A DNA stretch of 64,000 nt from Enterococcus wangshanyuanii (GCF_002197645.1 NZ_CP021878.1:1-64000); one strand, 5' to 3'; shown: positions 25,809 to 34,190, counted from the first letter of the stretch. Notes: generated from the sequence alone by a model not told the origin. A program made the numbers and translations.

Positions 25809-26738
25809 TCACTGTTTCTCTGGATCTAACCAATTATGCAGGGTTACTTGAGGGATCGATTCAATCGTGTCAGGATCAGTTATATCTGCTTCACGAACAC
25901 GTAAACCTGCATTAGCAAGTTTCATTTCCAACCCTTTTAAGAAATAAGCTTTATAGTCCGTTAGACCGTTAGAGAGAGCTTCTTTTTCATTGGCTCTAAT
26001 TTGTGCATTTACTATGTCCGAAACTTGTTGATCAATCACTGGCAGCAATGCTAAAAACTCAATAATTTCTAAACAATCTGTTTCTGATAATCCTGCAATA
26101 AGTAAAGACATTGCTAATGGTTTTAAGTGTTCTTTGTCTTTGAGGTACGCAGCAAGTAATACTTTTGGTTCAATGTCTTTAGTGTTTTGATCAGAGAGTT
26201 CTTCCGTGTATTTTGAGGACGTCTTTTTATTTAATTTATCATCATCGTCGGTTGAAAAAGAAAGGGAACGTAGAGACCTTTCTTCTTTTTCTATATCTCT
26301 TTTATAGTCAATCTCTTTTATAGTTAATTTATTAGTTGTTGATTTTGAACTGTCCATTTTGGACTGTTCAAAATCAACAGTCCAAAAAAAGCCGTCATTT
26401 TGCAATTCTTGTTTGATTTTTTCTATATCTGAACCTGTAAAGGGTTCGACACTGTATATATATTGATATACATATCGTTTTCCCTCACGCTTTTTAAATT
26501 CAATTAAATAATTGTTATTAACCAATTCTTTCCAGATTCTTTGTACAGCTGTCCGTTTATTATGTTTAAAACGTGTATATAATTCAGTTTTATATAATTT
26601 CCAAGATTCAGGATAACTTTGAAGGTGACACAAGAGTCCAATAGCTTCTAAACTTAGTTCATTATTTTGTAACAAGTCTCTAGGAATTGACTCATATCCT
26701 TTATTTTTTCTATATGAACGAATATTTCCATTTTCCAT
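25809..26738 (-). CDS. Plasmid replication initiator protein
   Basis: 309 residues. The N-terminal 110 residues form a winged helix of the kind found in RepA_N and phage initiators: YESIPRDLLQNNELSLEAIGLLCHL, YKTELYTRFKHNKRTAVQRIWKEL, then a wing with KREGKRYVYQYIYS. A low-complexity middle is followed by a helical C-terminal domain. Repeats inside the gene and its place beside parA/parB support a replication role. It does not begin like PrgW or other classical RepA_N proteins of pheromone plasmids, so the replicon may be of another type. It is not a known rolling-circle Rep: no HUH motif is seen. Confidence 0.7.
   Translation of the reverse strand: MENGNIRSYRKNKGYESIPRDLLQNNELSLEAIGLLCHLQSYPESWKLYKTELYTRFKHNKRTAVQRIWKELVNNNYLIEFKKREGKRYVYQYIYSVEPFTGSDIEKIKQELQNDGFFWTVDFEQSKMDSSKSTTNKLTIKEIDYKRDIEKEERSLRSLSFSTDDDDKLNKKTSSKYTEELSDQNTKDIEPKVLLAAYLKDKEHLKPLAMSLLIAGLSETDCLEIIEFLALLPVIDQQVSDIVNAQIRANEKEALSNGLTDYKAYFLKGLEMKLANAGLRVREADITDPDTIESIPQVTLHNWLDPEKQ
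26295..26386. repeat. Iterated motifs inside rep, candidate oriV
   Basis: Within the rep gene, ATCTCTTTTATAGT occurs twice 16 bases apart (26295 and 26311). From 26341 the motif TTTTGAAC…GGAC/TGTTCAAAA forms interlocking direct and inverted copies of GGACTGTT. Theta plasmids of this group often have the origin inside rep. Candidate only. Confidence 0.45.
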
Positions 26739-26759
26739 AATTATTCTCCGTTTCCATGT

Positions 26760-27027
26760 AAATGATTTTATTTATAAAAATCAACTTTAGTTTACCTTAG
26801 TTTTATCTTAGTTGCAAACGTTGATATATAAAGGTTTGTCACCATTTCACAATATTATAATATTAAATAATTACAATACTATGATACTACAATATTGTAG
26901 TATTGTAAAGTTGATATAAAGAACAGCTACATTACAATATTTTGTACAAAAAAAAGAACTATAATATTGTAATATAATAGTTCTTTAGTATTGTAGTACG
27001 ACGATACTGTAGTACTGTAATGTACTG
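26760..27027. repeat. AT-rich repeat array between rep and parB (candidate parS)
   Basis: About 170 bases of TACTACAATA/TATTGTAGTA-type units, including a perfect TACTACAATATTGTAGTA palindrome near 26884-26901. The same unit fills the region upstream of parA. pAD1-type plasmids use TAGTA-containing repeats as partition sites, so this is probably a centromere and could also be the rep promoter region. Confidence 0.65.
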
Positions 27028-27378
27028 TTAAATTTTATTTTGTTTCTTTGCCATTTCATAACCTTGAACCAGATATTCTTCAGGTATGATTCTCAATATT
27101 GCTTCTTCAATAATATCAGGCTTACTCTTGTTAGGTTCACCAATCGAAGTCCAATATTTTAAAGCATTAAATAATATTGGGTTTACTCTATAACTGTCCT
27201 GACTCCGTTTACTATTTCCTTGTTGAATAATAATCTTCTCTATGCTTTTCTTGTTTAATACTTCAGGTTCAAGTTTAGGCTCAGGTTTAATAGTAGTATC
27301 TTTTTTACTATCTTCTTTATTTAACCCACTAATAAGAGAGTCTAAAGCCTGCCTGCTACGATCCTTTCCTTGTGCCAT
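27028..27378 (-). CDS. ParB-like partition DNA-binding protein
   Basis: A 116-residue protein with a basic, disordered N-terminus (MAQGKDRSRQALDSLISG) and a C-terminal half beginning SYRVNPILFNALKYW, of ribbon-helix-helix-like size. It starts two bases after the parA stop and is flanked by repeat arrays. The arrangement matches PrgP/PrgO or pAD1 RepB/RepC partition pairs. It should bind the arrays and repress the par promoter. Confidence 0.7.
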   Translation of the reverse strand: MAQGKDRSRQALDSLISGLNKEDSKKDTTIKPEPKLEPEVLNKKSIEKIIIQQGNSKRSQDSYRVNPILFNALKYWTSIGEPNKSKPDIIEEAILRIIPEEYLVQGYEMAKKQNKI

Positions 27379-27380
27379 AT

Positions 27381-28166
27381 TTATTCACCAACCATTCTTA
27401 AATATTCTTCTGTAAATGAAATATAATCTTCTTCGGCAGTTGAAGATTTCGAAAAAGAAATTAGATCTTGACCAGCTGCTTGTGATTCATCAACAATAAC
27501 AGTGGAACGGATATAGCTGTCAAAGATAGGTGCTTTTATATATGCTGCAATTTGTTCAGCAGATTCTTTCATTTCTTTATAAATATTAATACGATCATTG
27601 TAGCCAGTGATCAAAATTCCACGAATAGTAAGTTCCTCATTAGTAAATTCTTGCACAGTTTCAATTGTTTCGTTCAATTTTATAAAACCTTTTAAGCTAA
27701 ATATTGACGGTTTTATAGGAATAATTATTTCATTGCTAGCTGTAAACGCGTTCACTGTTAGCATTCCTAGGGAAGGTGGGGCATCTAAAATAATGTAATC
27801 ATATTCACTTATTACAGGTTCAAGAGCTTTTTTTAGTCTATGTTCGGAACCAACTTGTGTAAACTCTCGTTCCGCAGCTGCAAGAGCTATATCAGAGCCT
27901 AAAACATCAATATTTTCAGCATAATTCTGAATAGTTTCTTTTGCTGTTGTTTCCCCCTTAAGTACTTCATAGATAGTGTTCTTGTCGTTAACATCAATGT
28001 TCAAGTTATCTGTTAGGTTTCCTTGAGGGTCAATATCTACTAAGAGAACCTTTTTAGAGTAGACATAAGCAAGAGTAGCTCCCAGATTTACAGTAGTTGT
28101 AGTTTTTCCTACGCCGCCTTTTTGATTGGCGACGGATAGAATTGTTGCTGCACCATTTTTGTCCAT
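27381..28166 (-). CDS. parA: ParA partition ATPase
   Basis: 261 residues with the deviant Walker A motif KGGVGKTTT near residues 15-23, the Walker A' region LLVDIDPQGN (about 42) and a Walker B-like YDYIILDAPPSLG (about 123). This is a small Soj/ParA (type Ib) protein without an N-terminal HTH. It drives plasmid segregation together with the downstream ParB-like protein. AGGAGG lies before the ATG, and a promoter sits in the upstream repeat array. Confidence 0.9.
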   Translation of the reverse strand: MDKNGAATILSVANQKGGVGKTTTTVNLGATLAYVYSKKVLLVDIDPQGNLTDNLNIDVNDKNTIYEVLKGETTAKETIQNYAENIDVLGSDIALAAAEREFTQVGSEHRLKKALEPVISEYDYIILDAPPSLGMLTVNAFTASNEIIIPIKPSIFSLKGFIKLNETIETVQEFTNEELTIRGILITGYNDRINIYKEMKESAEQIAAYIKAPIFDSYIRSTVIVDESQAAGQDLISFSKSSTAEEDYISFTEEYLRMVGE

Positions 28167-28201
28167 TATTAAATAACCTCCTGAAATATTTTTTCTATTT
28201 C

Positions 28202-28229
28202 ATTATATCACAGTATCACAATATTGCAA
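28202..28229 (-). promoter_or_regulatory. par operon promoter embedded in repeats
   Basis: TTGCAA and TATAAT are separated by 16 bases, with TG one base before the -10. The -35 and spacer lie in the repeat array, so the ParB-like protein probably represses it. Confidence 0.65.
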
Positions 28230-28520
28230 TACTGTAGTACTATAATACTTAAATATGATAGTACTAAAATATAGTAATACTACAAAATCGTAGTATTGTA
28301 ATATGTTGACGTGAGTATATTGCAATAATTAAAAATAGCATTGTAGTACTATTGTATTGTAGTATTGTAATACAATAGTACTGTAATACTACAATATCGA
28401 AGTATTGTTATTTGAAGAATCCGTATAATCTGATTTCAGTTTTACAAAAACAGAATAGGAAAACAATAGAGAACTATTAATTCAAATTTACAGTATTACA
28501 GTATCGTGATACTACAATAC
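28208..28520. repeat. AT-rich repeat array upstream of parA
   Basis: Over ten units of the TA(C/T)TGTAGTA / TACTACAATA type in both orientations, interrupted near 28410-28490. No gene fits. Likely partition site and par operator. Confidence 0.7.
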
Positions 28521-28552
28521 TGTAAAATTAGGTTTAAGTTTTTAAGCAAAGT

Positions 28553-28586
28553 AGAAAACCACCTTGAATGTAGACAAGGTGGTTTT
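28553..28586 (-). terminator. Terminator downstream of the 97-residue HTH gene
   Basis: AAAACCACCTTG and CAAGGTGGTTTT form a 12-bp stem with an eight-base loop. The stem-end T/A tracts suit termination on either strand. Confidence 0.7.
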
Positions 28587-28652
28587 ATGGTGTGGTGAAC
28601 AGTAACGTTACAACTATTGTAGATATAAAAAAAGTTAACAATCTTTTGTTTT

Positions 28653-28946
28653 TTATCCATCGATACGTTTTTTAGTGCGTCTGTGATCGTGAAGGTGTTG
28701 CTTGTAATCATCCTGCAACAGTAACAGATCAGAATAGACTACATCCATAGATCTACTTGCAGCTAATGAGAGAGAATAGATAAAAGAAGCAGGTAGGTTC
28801 TCTACAGATCGATTGCGAGTGATCCATGTAGCCACTGTAGATTGAGGATAGCCGTGTAGTTCACAGAATTGTTCCACAGTAACCCCTAGTTGCTTGATAA
28901 TGAATGTATTGATAGGGTGTGGATATACGTAGGTATTAGTTTTCAT
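28653..28946 (-). CDS. Small HTH-like protein (97 residues)
   Basis: TVEQFCELHGYPQSTVATWITRN looks like a short helix-turn-helix, followed by helical sequence and a basic His/Lys/Arg tail (HLHDHRRTKKRIDG). GGAGTCTCC lies in its leader and a perfect 26-bp palindrome 24 bases upstream. Probably an autoregulated DNA-binding protein; family unnamed. Confidence 0.6.
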   Translation of the reverse strand: MKTNTYVYPHPINTFIIKQLGVTVEQFCELHGYPQSTVATWITRNRSVENLPASFIYSLSLAASRSMDVVYSDLLLLQDDYKQHLHDHRRTKKRIDG

Positions 28947-28969
28947 GGTGGGAGTCTCCTTTAATTAGC

Positions 28970-28995
28970 CATATTATTGCAATTGCAATAATATG
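28970..28995. promoter_or_regulatory. Perfect 26-bp palindrome, likely operator
   Basis: CATATTATTGC and GCAATAATATG around AATT. It lies directly upstream of the 97-residue HTH gene, where an autoregulatory site would be. Confidence 0.6.
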
Positions 28996-29083
28996 ATTTG
29001 CTTAAATTATAGCACTACATGCCAGGGGAGAACAAGCATGAAACTCCTAATGTATGCACCTTGTGGCAATGAAAAAACTTTTA

Positions 29084-29218
29084 TGCTATAATGAAAAAAA
29101 GAGAAAGACATGCGCTAACATATCTTTCTCCAGTAGAACCGTTTAAGACGGCAGCATAATTTTAAATCATGTAAAAATGATCGCTAACTTGCCAAAGTTA
29201 ATGAGCGGTCATTTTTTT
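29084..29218 (+). ncRNA. Antitoxin antisense RNA of a type I module
   Basis: TGcTATAAT (29084-29092) is an extended -10. The RNA from about 29099 has a GAGAAAGA…TCTTTCTC hairpin, a CCGTTTAAGACGG hairpin and a terminator stem AATGATCGCTAAC…GTTAATGAGCGGTCATT followed by nine T. Its 3' end overlaps the end of the toxin gene on the other strand, the usual design of txpA/ratA-like modules. Confidence 0.75.
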
Positions 29219-29352
29219 TTGTCATTTCTAAGCATATCTACAATCAATTTAATCAAAGCAATAGTAAACATACCAAAGCTTAGGATCAATTGAATTGTTT
29301 CTAATGCGGACAAAAGGCTTCTCCTTTCAATAGATTCAGTACACACAATCAT
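29209..29352 (-). CDS. Holin-like type I toxin (Hol_Tox family)
   Basis: A one-helix peptide containing SALETIQLILSFGMFTIAL, then a charged end (DMLRNDKKK), as in putative holin-like toxins. Two starts are possible in one frame: ATG at 29352 with AGGAGG (47 residues) or TTG at 29313 with AGGAG (34 residues). The stop codon lies in the terminator shared with the antisense RNA. An extended -10 (TGaTATACT, near 29413-29421) lies upstream. It would insert in the membrane and kill plasmid-free cells when the unstable RNA is lost. Confidence 0.75.
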   Translation of the reverse strand: MIVCTESIERRSLLSALETIQLILSFGMFTIALIKLIVDMLRNDKKK

Positions 29353-29503
29353 ATGCACCACCTCCTAAAGAGCGCCACCGTCATAACTTTTCTACATTGA
29401 TTAGTATATCACACTTGATATTTTTCTTTTTACTTTTTTCTAAAGACTAATCAATTTTAAATCTCATGCACGCAGTCGCCTATCCTTTTGATTAGTATTT
29501 GAT

Positions 29504-29923
29504 TCAAGTTAATGTAACTGGCTCAATAATTGAAAGTTGTCTTACACCACTCAGTATCTTTAACGGGATTTTCCCATTGCTCCGACCATGATTCTTCTCC
29601 CAAGAGGCAGGTGAAATAAATAATTCTACAAGCTTATCATGTGGCACTATCATCCAATCTTCCAATGGTTTGTTATCATCTTTCGGGAAAGCCATATAAA
29701 TGTCTTTACCAAAGTATTTCCGTTCCACTGATATTCTTCCTTTTAACTGAATTTTTAGAACATGGTTTGTTTTACAGTGAACTGCTATAAAATCGGCACC
29801 TTGATCATCAACTGGTAACCAAGAACACATATAACCATAATCAACTAATACTGACGAAAGCTTCAGAAAATTTCTATGTTCTCTAAATGTAGGTGACATT
29901 TCATTAAAATTTAGTTTTTCCAC
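29504..29923 (-). CDS. DUF4365-like protein, possible PD-(D/E)XK nuclease fold
   Basis: 139 residues, probably from a GTG with GAGG seven bases upstream. GADFIAV followed by HVLKIQLKGR (about residues 43-60) resembles the D…(E/Q)xK core of restriction-endonuclease-like folds found in DUF4365 proteins. The full active site cannot be confirmed. It lies beside a DUF3895-like gene on the same strand, and the pair could be a small defence or DNA-processing unit. Confidence 0.5.
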   Translation of the reverse strand: MEKLNFNEMSPTFREHRNFLKLSSVLVDYGYMCSWLPVDDQGADFIAVHCKTNHVLKIQLKGRISVERKYFGKDIYMAFPKDDNKPLEDWMIVPHDKLVELFISPASWEKNHGRSNGKIPLKILSGVRQLSIIEPVTLT

Positions 29924-29973
29924 GACGATACCTCATTTCTATTATTATTTAGCTTATCAACAAACTTATAGTT

Positions 29974-30870
29974 TTATGAAATTTTTTCAGGTGTAAGCTT
30001 TCTATAAAGATAGAAACTATCTCTAACTAATCGATCAGGGCAAATTTCATTTGCGATTATCTCCATAGTTGGGCCCACATAACCGATCAATCTCACGTCT
30101 TTATAATTCAAATCTGCTACAAGCAAACGAACAATATCTCGTATATCTATTACCGATCCTTCAGTAACATAATATTGATCAATAATAATGATAACATCAT
30201 CAATTAGCTGCTTGTTCTGTAGACTCATAGGTCTTTTTCTTGAAAGTTCTCTTGCTTTTCTTTCTTGAGTAACACGCTTTTGTTCCTTAATGATTAGCTG
30301 TTTTTTAAAATCATCGATCGCTGTTTTTATATTCCAATAATCATTCCATCCAAGAGGTAAGTTTACACCACTAAATGCACTAACTGTTTCTTTAAGCCTA
30401 TTTGATAATTCTAGTAATTCTAATGAATAATCGATCAAAAAAATTGAAATATCGCTTTGAAACCCATGTTCCTTGTACACCTCTACTAAAATGCCATCTA
30501 AGTGTCGATCTATCTCTTGTAACCCTTCTTTGACATTTTTAGCTATATTTATAGGAATATTTGTATGTTCAGAAAAGTGCTGAAGACTAAGTCCTATTTG
30601 TTCGCCAGTGTGTTTTGATTTCAGTATATATTGATACTTTACTTCTTTCCCGCAAGCACAATATAATCGATCGGACTTAGGAATATTCTTATTTTGATAG
30701 AATGAACTTTCATTATAGTCTACAAATTCCCACTCATCGTCTTTAGAAAAGATTTCATTCAAAAACATAGACTGGATATCACGCTTTTTATGGTCAAAAA
30801 GAACTACTACTTGTTCTTTTGACATAGTTTTGAGAATTGCGTTTCTTTGGTCTTCTGTTAAAAAATTCAT
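29974..30870 (-). CDS. DUF3895-like protein
   Basis: 298 residues from an ATG with GAGGTG six bases upstream. The N-terminal third has LYCACGKEVKYQYILKSKHT followed by GLSLQHFSEHTNIP, a Cys/His pattern seen in DUF3895 proteins of Bacillales and Enterococcus plasmids and phages. A charged coiled coil lies in the middle (KKQLIIKEQKRVTQERKARE). The C-terminal 70 residues are probably a separate domain. Function unknown. IS insertion lies 121 bases upstream. Confidence 0.55.
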   Translation of the reverse strand: MNFLTEDQRNAILKTMSKEQVVVLFDHKKRDIQSMFLNEIFSKDDEWEFVDYNESSFYQNKNIPKSDRLYCACGKEVKYQYILKSKHTGEQIGLSLQHFSEHTNIPINIAKNVKEGLQEIDRHLDGILVEVYKEHGFQSDISIFLIDYSLELLELSNRLKETVSAFSGVNLPLGWNDYWNIKTAIDDFKKQLIIKEQKRVTQERKARELSRKRPMSLQNKQLIDDVIIIIDQYYVTEGSVIDIRDIVRLLVADLNYKDVRLIGYVGPTMEIIANEICPDRLVRDSFYLYRKLTPEKIS

Positions 30871-31178
30871 GTATAGCACCTCACTATGAATACCGTTAAG
30901 TTACTCCTATCAATCTTCGTTTTTTATTTTCCCTGCTATATAAAGAAATGAAGATAACAGTACAGTGCCATTCATTACGACTAACATAATAAGGCTCCTA
31001 TGTCAATACTCCGAACAAAAAAAGGCGAAAGAATTGCTTAATGCTCATTAAAAATAATAAATAAAAGAGACGTGTGAACCAATGCCTCTAAATTAGACGG
31101 CACATTTCTCTACTGATCAAAAGAAGACGCACTTAAATAACCCCTTCAATCGTCTTTTTTTGAAAAAAGGGGACGTTA

Positions 31179-32000
31179 CTAAGCAACAAGAGAAATTCGA
31201 TCTGTATTGTACCAACGAATGTAACTGTCAATGCCAACGATGGCTTCCTCAAGTGTTTTAAAGGATTGGAAATTCACATATTCGCGTTTCAAAATAGAGT
31301 GGAAGCTCTCTATTCTTGCGTTGTCCCCTGGACAACCTTTTCTTGAATAAGAATGCTTTATTTTTTTATTCGTTAATGTCTGATTAAATAAGTCGCTTGT
31401 GTATTGGCTTCCCATGTCGCTGTGTACTATTTCTATTCCTTGTGCCTGTAAATTTACTTTTTCTAGCACGCTTGTTGCTAATTCTTTCGTCATGTGGGCA
31501 CCAACTTTATGAGCAATAACCCGACGGGTTTCTGGATGATAGAGACTGGCTAAATACGCCCACTTTCCTCTCACTGGAATATACGTGATATCCGTTAAAA
31601 GAACCTTAGACCAATCACTCTTTTTTCTGATTAGATTAGGTAATTGAGCGACTTCAGTATAAGATTTAGGTTTTTTCATTTTCTTTATCATCCGAGAGTG
31701 AATCCCTAATTCACGCATTAAACGATAAATTAGGTAACGACTGACAGGGATATTCAGTTCTTCTTTAAAATATTTTGTCATTCTTGGATATCCATACATC
31801 GGATAGGCTAACCAGGATTTCAATACCTTTTCTTTTATCTGTTGGCGTCTGCGCATTCGATCGCTAGGCATCCAGTTTAAATACGCATAATAGGTGGTTC
31901 TTGGGATTTTAAGAACCCTTAAAATACGAGTAATGCGGTGCTTTGCTTCTAAATTGACACGAACGACTCGTAAGACAGTCGCTCGTCCTTTGGCCATCAA
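31179..32000 (-). CDS. IS3-family transposase OrfB (DDE integrase)
   Basis: 273 residues with the rve integrase core. The DDE triad is visible in LLTDITYIPV (first D), IVHSDMGSQYTS (second D) and GDNARIESFHSILKREYV (E). An HTH_21-like segment precedes it (YPRMTKYFKEELNIPVSRY). The 5' end overlaps orfA by four bases. A fused OrfAB by frameshifting, usual in IS3 elements, is possible. The frame is intact, so the element may be active. Confidence 0.9.
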   Translation of the reverse strand: MMAKGRATVLRVVRVNLEAKHRITRILRVLKIPRTTYYAYLNWMPSDRMRRRQQIKEKVLKSWLAYPMYGYPRMTKYFKEELNIPVSRYLIYRLMRELGIHSRMIKKMKKPKSYTEVAQLPNLIRKKSDWSKVLLTDITYIPVRGKWAYLASLYHPETRRVIAHKVGAHMTKELATSVLEKVNLQAQGIEIVHSDMGSQYTSDLFNQTLTNKKIKHSYSRKGCPGDNARIESFHSILKREYVNFQSFKTLEEAIVGIDSYIRWYNTDRISLVA

Positions 32001-32263
32001 CTCTTTGCCAAAAGCACCGCCGCTCGCTTTAAAATAGCATTTTCTTCTTTCAAGCGTTTATTTTCTTTTAGCAATTCTTGCTCTTTTATTGAAAGAACAT
32101 TTCGATCCAATGGATCTGCCTGCCGTATCCATTTCGTAAGTGTAGAGACACTTACATTGTATTCTTTCGATAGTGAGTTCGCAGACCGACCGGTCTGACT
32201 TAATGAAATCATGGATTCTCTAAACTCTTTTGAATATCTTGTAGCTGTGTTTTTTGTCTGCAT
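31997..32263 (-). CDS. IS3-family OrfA (HTH protein)
   Basis: 88 residues: SKEFRESMISLSQTGRSANSL, KEYNVSVSTLTKWIRQ, then a leucine zipper (EQELLKENKRLKEENAILKRA). This is the standard orfA layout, binding the terminal repeats. Confidence 0.9.
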   Translation of the reverse strand: MQTKNTATRYSKEFRESMISLSQTGRSANSLSKEYNVSVSTLTKWIRQADPLDRNVLSIKEQELLKENKRLKEENAILKRAAVLLAKS

Positions 32264-32339
32264 AATAAAAACTCCTTTAATAGATTATAGCGAACAACTT
32301 GTCCGTATTTCTAGTATAGGAGCCTTTTAACCCCTACCG

Positions 32340-32474
32340 TAAAATTTCGTTCCATTGTTCCGAGAGAAAACCTCTGTAAAATGAGTAAGTTCTCATAATT
32401 AAATTTAGAAACGTTGATTTTATAGGGTTTACAAATTCATGTAAGAAATCTTAGAGTAAAATTTCGTTCCATTG
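32340..32474. repeat. 18-bp direct repeat beside the IS
   Basis: TAAAATTTCGTTCCATTG occurs at 32340-32357 and 32457-32474. No gene lies between. It may mark an older insertion or recombination junction. Confidence 0.6.
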
Positions 32475-32501
32475 ATACGTGAACCCCAATTATTAAATTT
32501 T

Positions 32502-32837
32502 TTATAATTCTCTTTTAATTGGTAAATAATTGTATCCATACTTTCTGTCCTTCCTATCGTTTTTGATAATCTCTCCTTGTGCATCCCATGCACAAGTGTA
32601 ACTTTCATTATTCTTAAAGTACGTCACCATGTCTGAAGCAACAGGAACAAATCTAAACCAGTCAATATCAAATGTATTCATTTCATACTCTTTTCCATCT
32701 GAAGTAAAATGAATATATTGTTCTTCCTCGATCATATCCTCCACTAACTTCAATGAAGTGATACGTTCATACACATACTTTACTTGAACATCGTCCTCAT
32801 CATAATCTTCCATCATAATACATAAAGCTTTTTCCAT
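32502..32837 (-). CDS. Unknown acidic 111-residue protein
   Basis: Begins MEKALCIMMEDYDEDDVQVKY, with GGAGGTAATATT before the ATG. A soluble, mixed alpha/beta-looking protein with several aromatics (NTFDIDWFRFVPVASDMVTYF). No family recognised. It stands alone between the IS and the resolvase. Confidence 0.55.
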   Translation of the reverse strand: MEKALCIMMEDYDEDDVQVKYVYERITSLKLVEDMIEEEQYIHFTSDGKEYEMNTFDIDWFRFVPVASDMVTYFKNNESYTCAWDAQGEIIKNDRKDRKYGYNYLPIKREL

Positions 32838-32927
32838 AATATTACCTCCTTCAGTTCTAATTCTTTTTCAAATTGACAATACGGCTGTATTCATTTAACA
32901 TTAAAAGTAAGGAAACATTCTTTTTTG

Positions 32928-33055
32928 TCAAAAACGAGCGTTATTGATAATTTACCTAATTAATGATTCAATGAATATGAAATACTGATATTACTGAAAG
33001 TTGTCCTAGTTTTGGGGCAACTTATTTATTTTGCCAAAAACGGACGTATTTGACA
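32928..33055. promoter_or_regulatory. res-like recombination site
   Basis: Two 24-bp imperfect dyads with the form TG(T/C)CAAAAACG…TTGA(T/C)A lie at 32928 and 33032. A third dyad (GTTGTCC…GGGCAAC) lies near 33000-33022. Three subsites near a resolvase gene are the usual res organisation. Confidence 0.55.
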
Positions 33056-33155
33056 ATCGCTAGAATGGTTAACTCAGATAACTACTCACTTTAAATCTTG
33101 AAATGCTCTTAGAATCCCTCTGTCATTAACGTAGTTTTATGACATATAGATTTAG

Positions 33156-33719
33156 TTATAAGTTTTGGTACTTTCTTCTTCTTTTTTCTCTGTAAAGAGA
33201 CGCTTCGCTTATTCCAGTTTTACGTGAGACATTTTTTGTGGTGTCTGTCTTCAGCAATTCCATTGCTAGATCCAATTGATCCTTGCTGAATTTTTTTGGC
33301 CGTCCTTCTCGAAAATCAGGATTTAATTTAGCAATCGCCTTACCTTCTTGTGTGCGTTCTACAATCATATCTCGTTCAAATTCTGCAAATGCCGAAAAAA
33401 TTGTAAATGTCAGTCTTCCAGTTGGTGTGTTCTCGATTATACCCATATTCAAAATATGAACTTTAATTCCTCTTTTGAAAAGATTTTGAACAGTCTCTAA
33501 TCCTTGAACAGTTGATCGAGCGAAACGATCTAATTTTGTGACGACTAAGGTGTCACCTTCAGATAATTCTTTAAGCAGCATTTGAAATTCTTTTCGATCG
33601 ATTTTTGTTCCTGTGAATTTTTCAGTGTAGATTTTTTCGCAACCGGCTTTTTTCAAAGCAACAATTTGAGATTCTAAATCTTGTCCCCAGGTACTCACTC
33701 TTGCGTAACCAAAAATCAC
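33156..33719 (-). CDS. Serine recombinase (resolvase)
   Basis: About 187 residues from a GTG with GGGG upstream: the catalytic domain starts [17 protein letters not shown] with the nucleophile Ser in YARVST. It continues [15 protein letters not shown] and [20 protein letters not shown], and ends with an HTH ([21 protein letters not shown]). This is a small Tn3/beta-type resolvase, which likely resolves plasmid multimers or a past transposon. Nearby res-like dyads support activity. Confidence 0.85.
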   Translation of the reverse strand: MIFGYARVSTWGQDLESQIVALKKAGCEKIYTEKFTGTKIDRKEFQMLLKELSEGDTLVVTKLDRFARSTVQGLETVQNLFKRGIKVHILNMGIIENTPTGRLTFTIFSAFAEFERDMIVERTQEGKAIAKLNPDFREGRPKKFSKDQLDLAMELLKTDTTKNVSRKTGISEASLYREKRRRKYQNL

Positions 33720-33884
33720 AATTTTTGCCCCATTTCTTACCTTATTTATGATAGTAAGATATGACAGTCTTACAAACCCTATTTTATCACACCATACAAA
33801 CACTATCAATACTTTTAAGTTTTGATAGTAACTATTGAGAAAAAAACGAGTAAAAAAGTTTACTCGTTTAAATCAATTCCTATT

Positions 33885-34190
33885 TTAAAGTAATTTCTCG
33901 ATTTCCTCTTCTGATATTTCAATATCTCGTAAACGTTTATCCATATTTTCAAATCTCTGTTTCAGGATCTCTCTTACCTTGATAATTTTATCAAAATCAT
34001 TATCACCGTAAGAAGGCGCCTGTCTTCCCTTGACATATCCATCGCCAACCATTTGAACCTTAAAAACTGCATTCGGATTGTCTAATTCAAATCCGTATGA
34101 AACTTTAAAGAAAATACCTTCTGCATGATTAGCGCGATCCGCTGCTATCGTTGTTGTTACTACTGGTTCAAAAACACGTTTTCTTCCCAT
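33885..34190 (-). CDS. Unknown 101-residue protein under a long palindrome
   Basis: Starts MGRKRVFEPV with AAGGAGG upstream. The middle is beta-rich (IFFKVSYGFELDNPNAVFKVQMVGDGYV) and the end helical and acidic. The start MGRKRVF resembles CopG-like N-termini, but the rest does not. Possible copy or transcription regulator; the 43-bp palindrome just upstream could be its target. Confidence 0.55.
   Translation of the reverse strand: MGRKRVFEPVVTTTIAADRANHAEGIFFKVSYGFELDNPNAVFKVQMVGDGYVKGRQAPSYGDNDFDKIIKVREILKQRFENMDKRLRDIEISEEEIEKLL

Larger units (their letters stand above)
30991..32326 (-). mobile_element. IS3-family insertion sequence (1336 bp)
   Basis: Terminal inverted repeats AAGGCTCCTAT…CGAACAA (left) and AAGGCTCCTAT…CGGACAA (right, inverted) enclose orfA and orfB. 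No target-site duplication is visible (left flank ATAAT, right flank TTAAC). The 180 bases between the left end and the orfB stop hold no gene, only a weak hairpin with AAGACG/CGTCTTTT. Confidence 0.75.

Noticed and set aside
28208..28520. CRISPR-like array
   Set aside because: Units are short (8-12 bases), in both orientations and without regular spacers. They fit partition repeats.
28496..28711. 71-codon minus-strand frame downstream of the 97-residue HTH gene
   Set aside because: It spans a terminator and part of the repeat array, has no good binding site and reads as low-quality protein.
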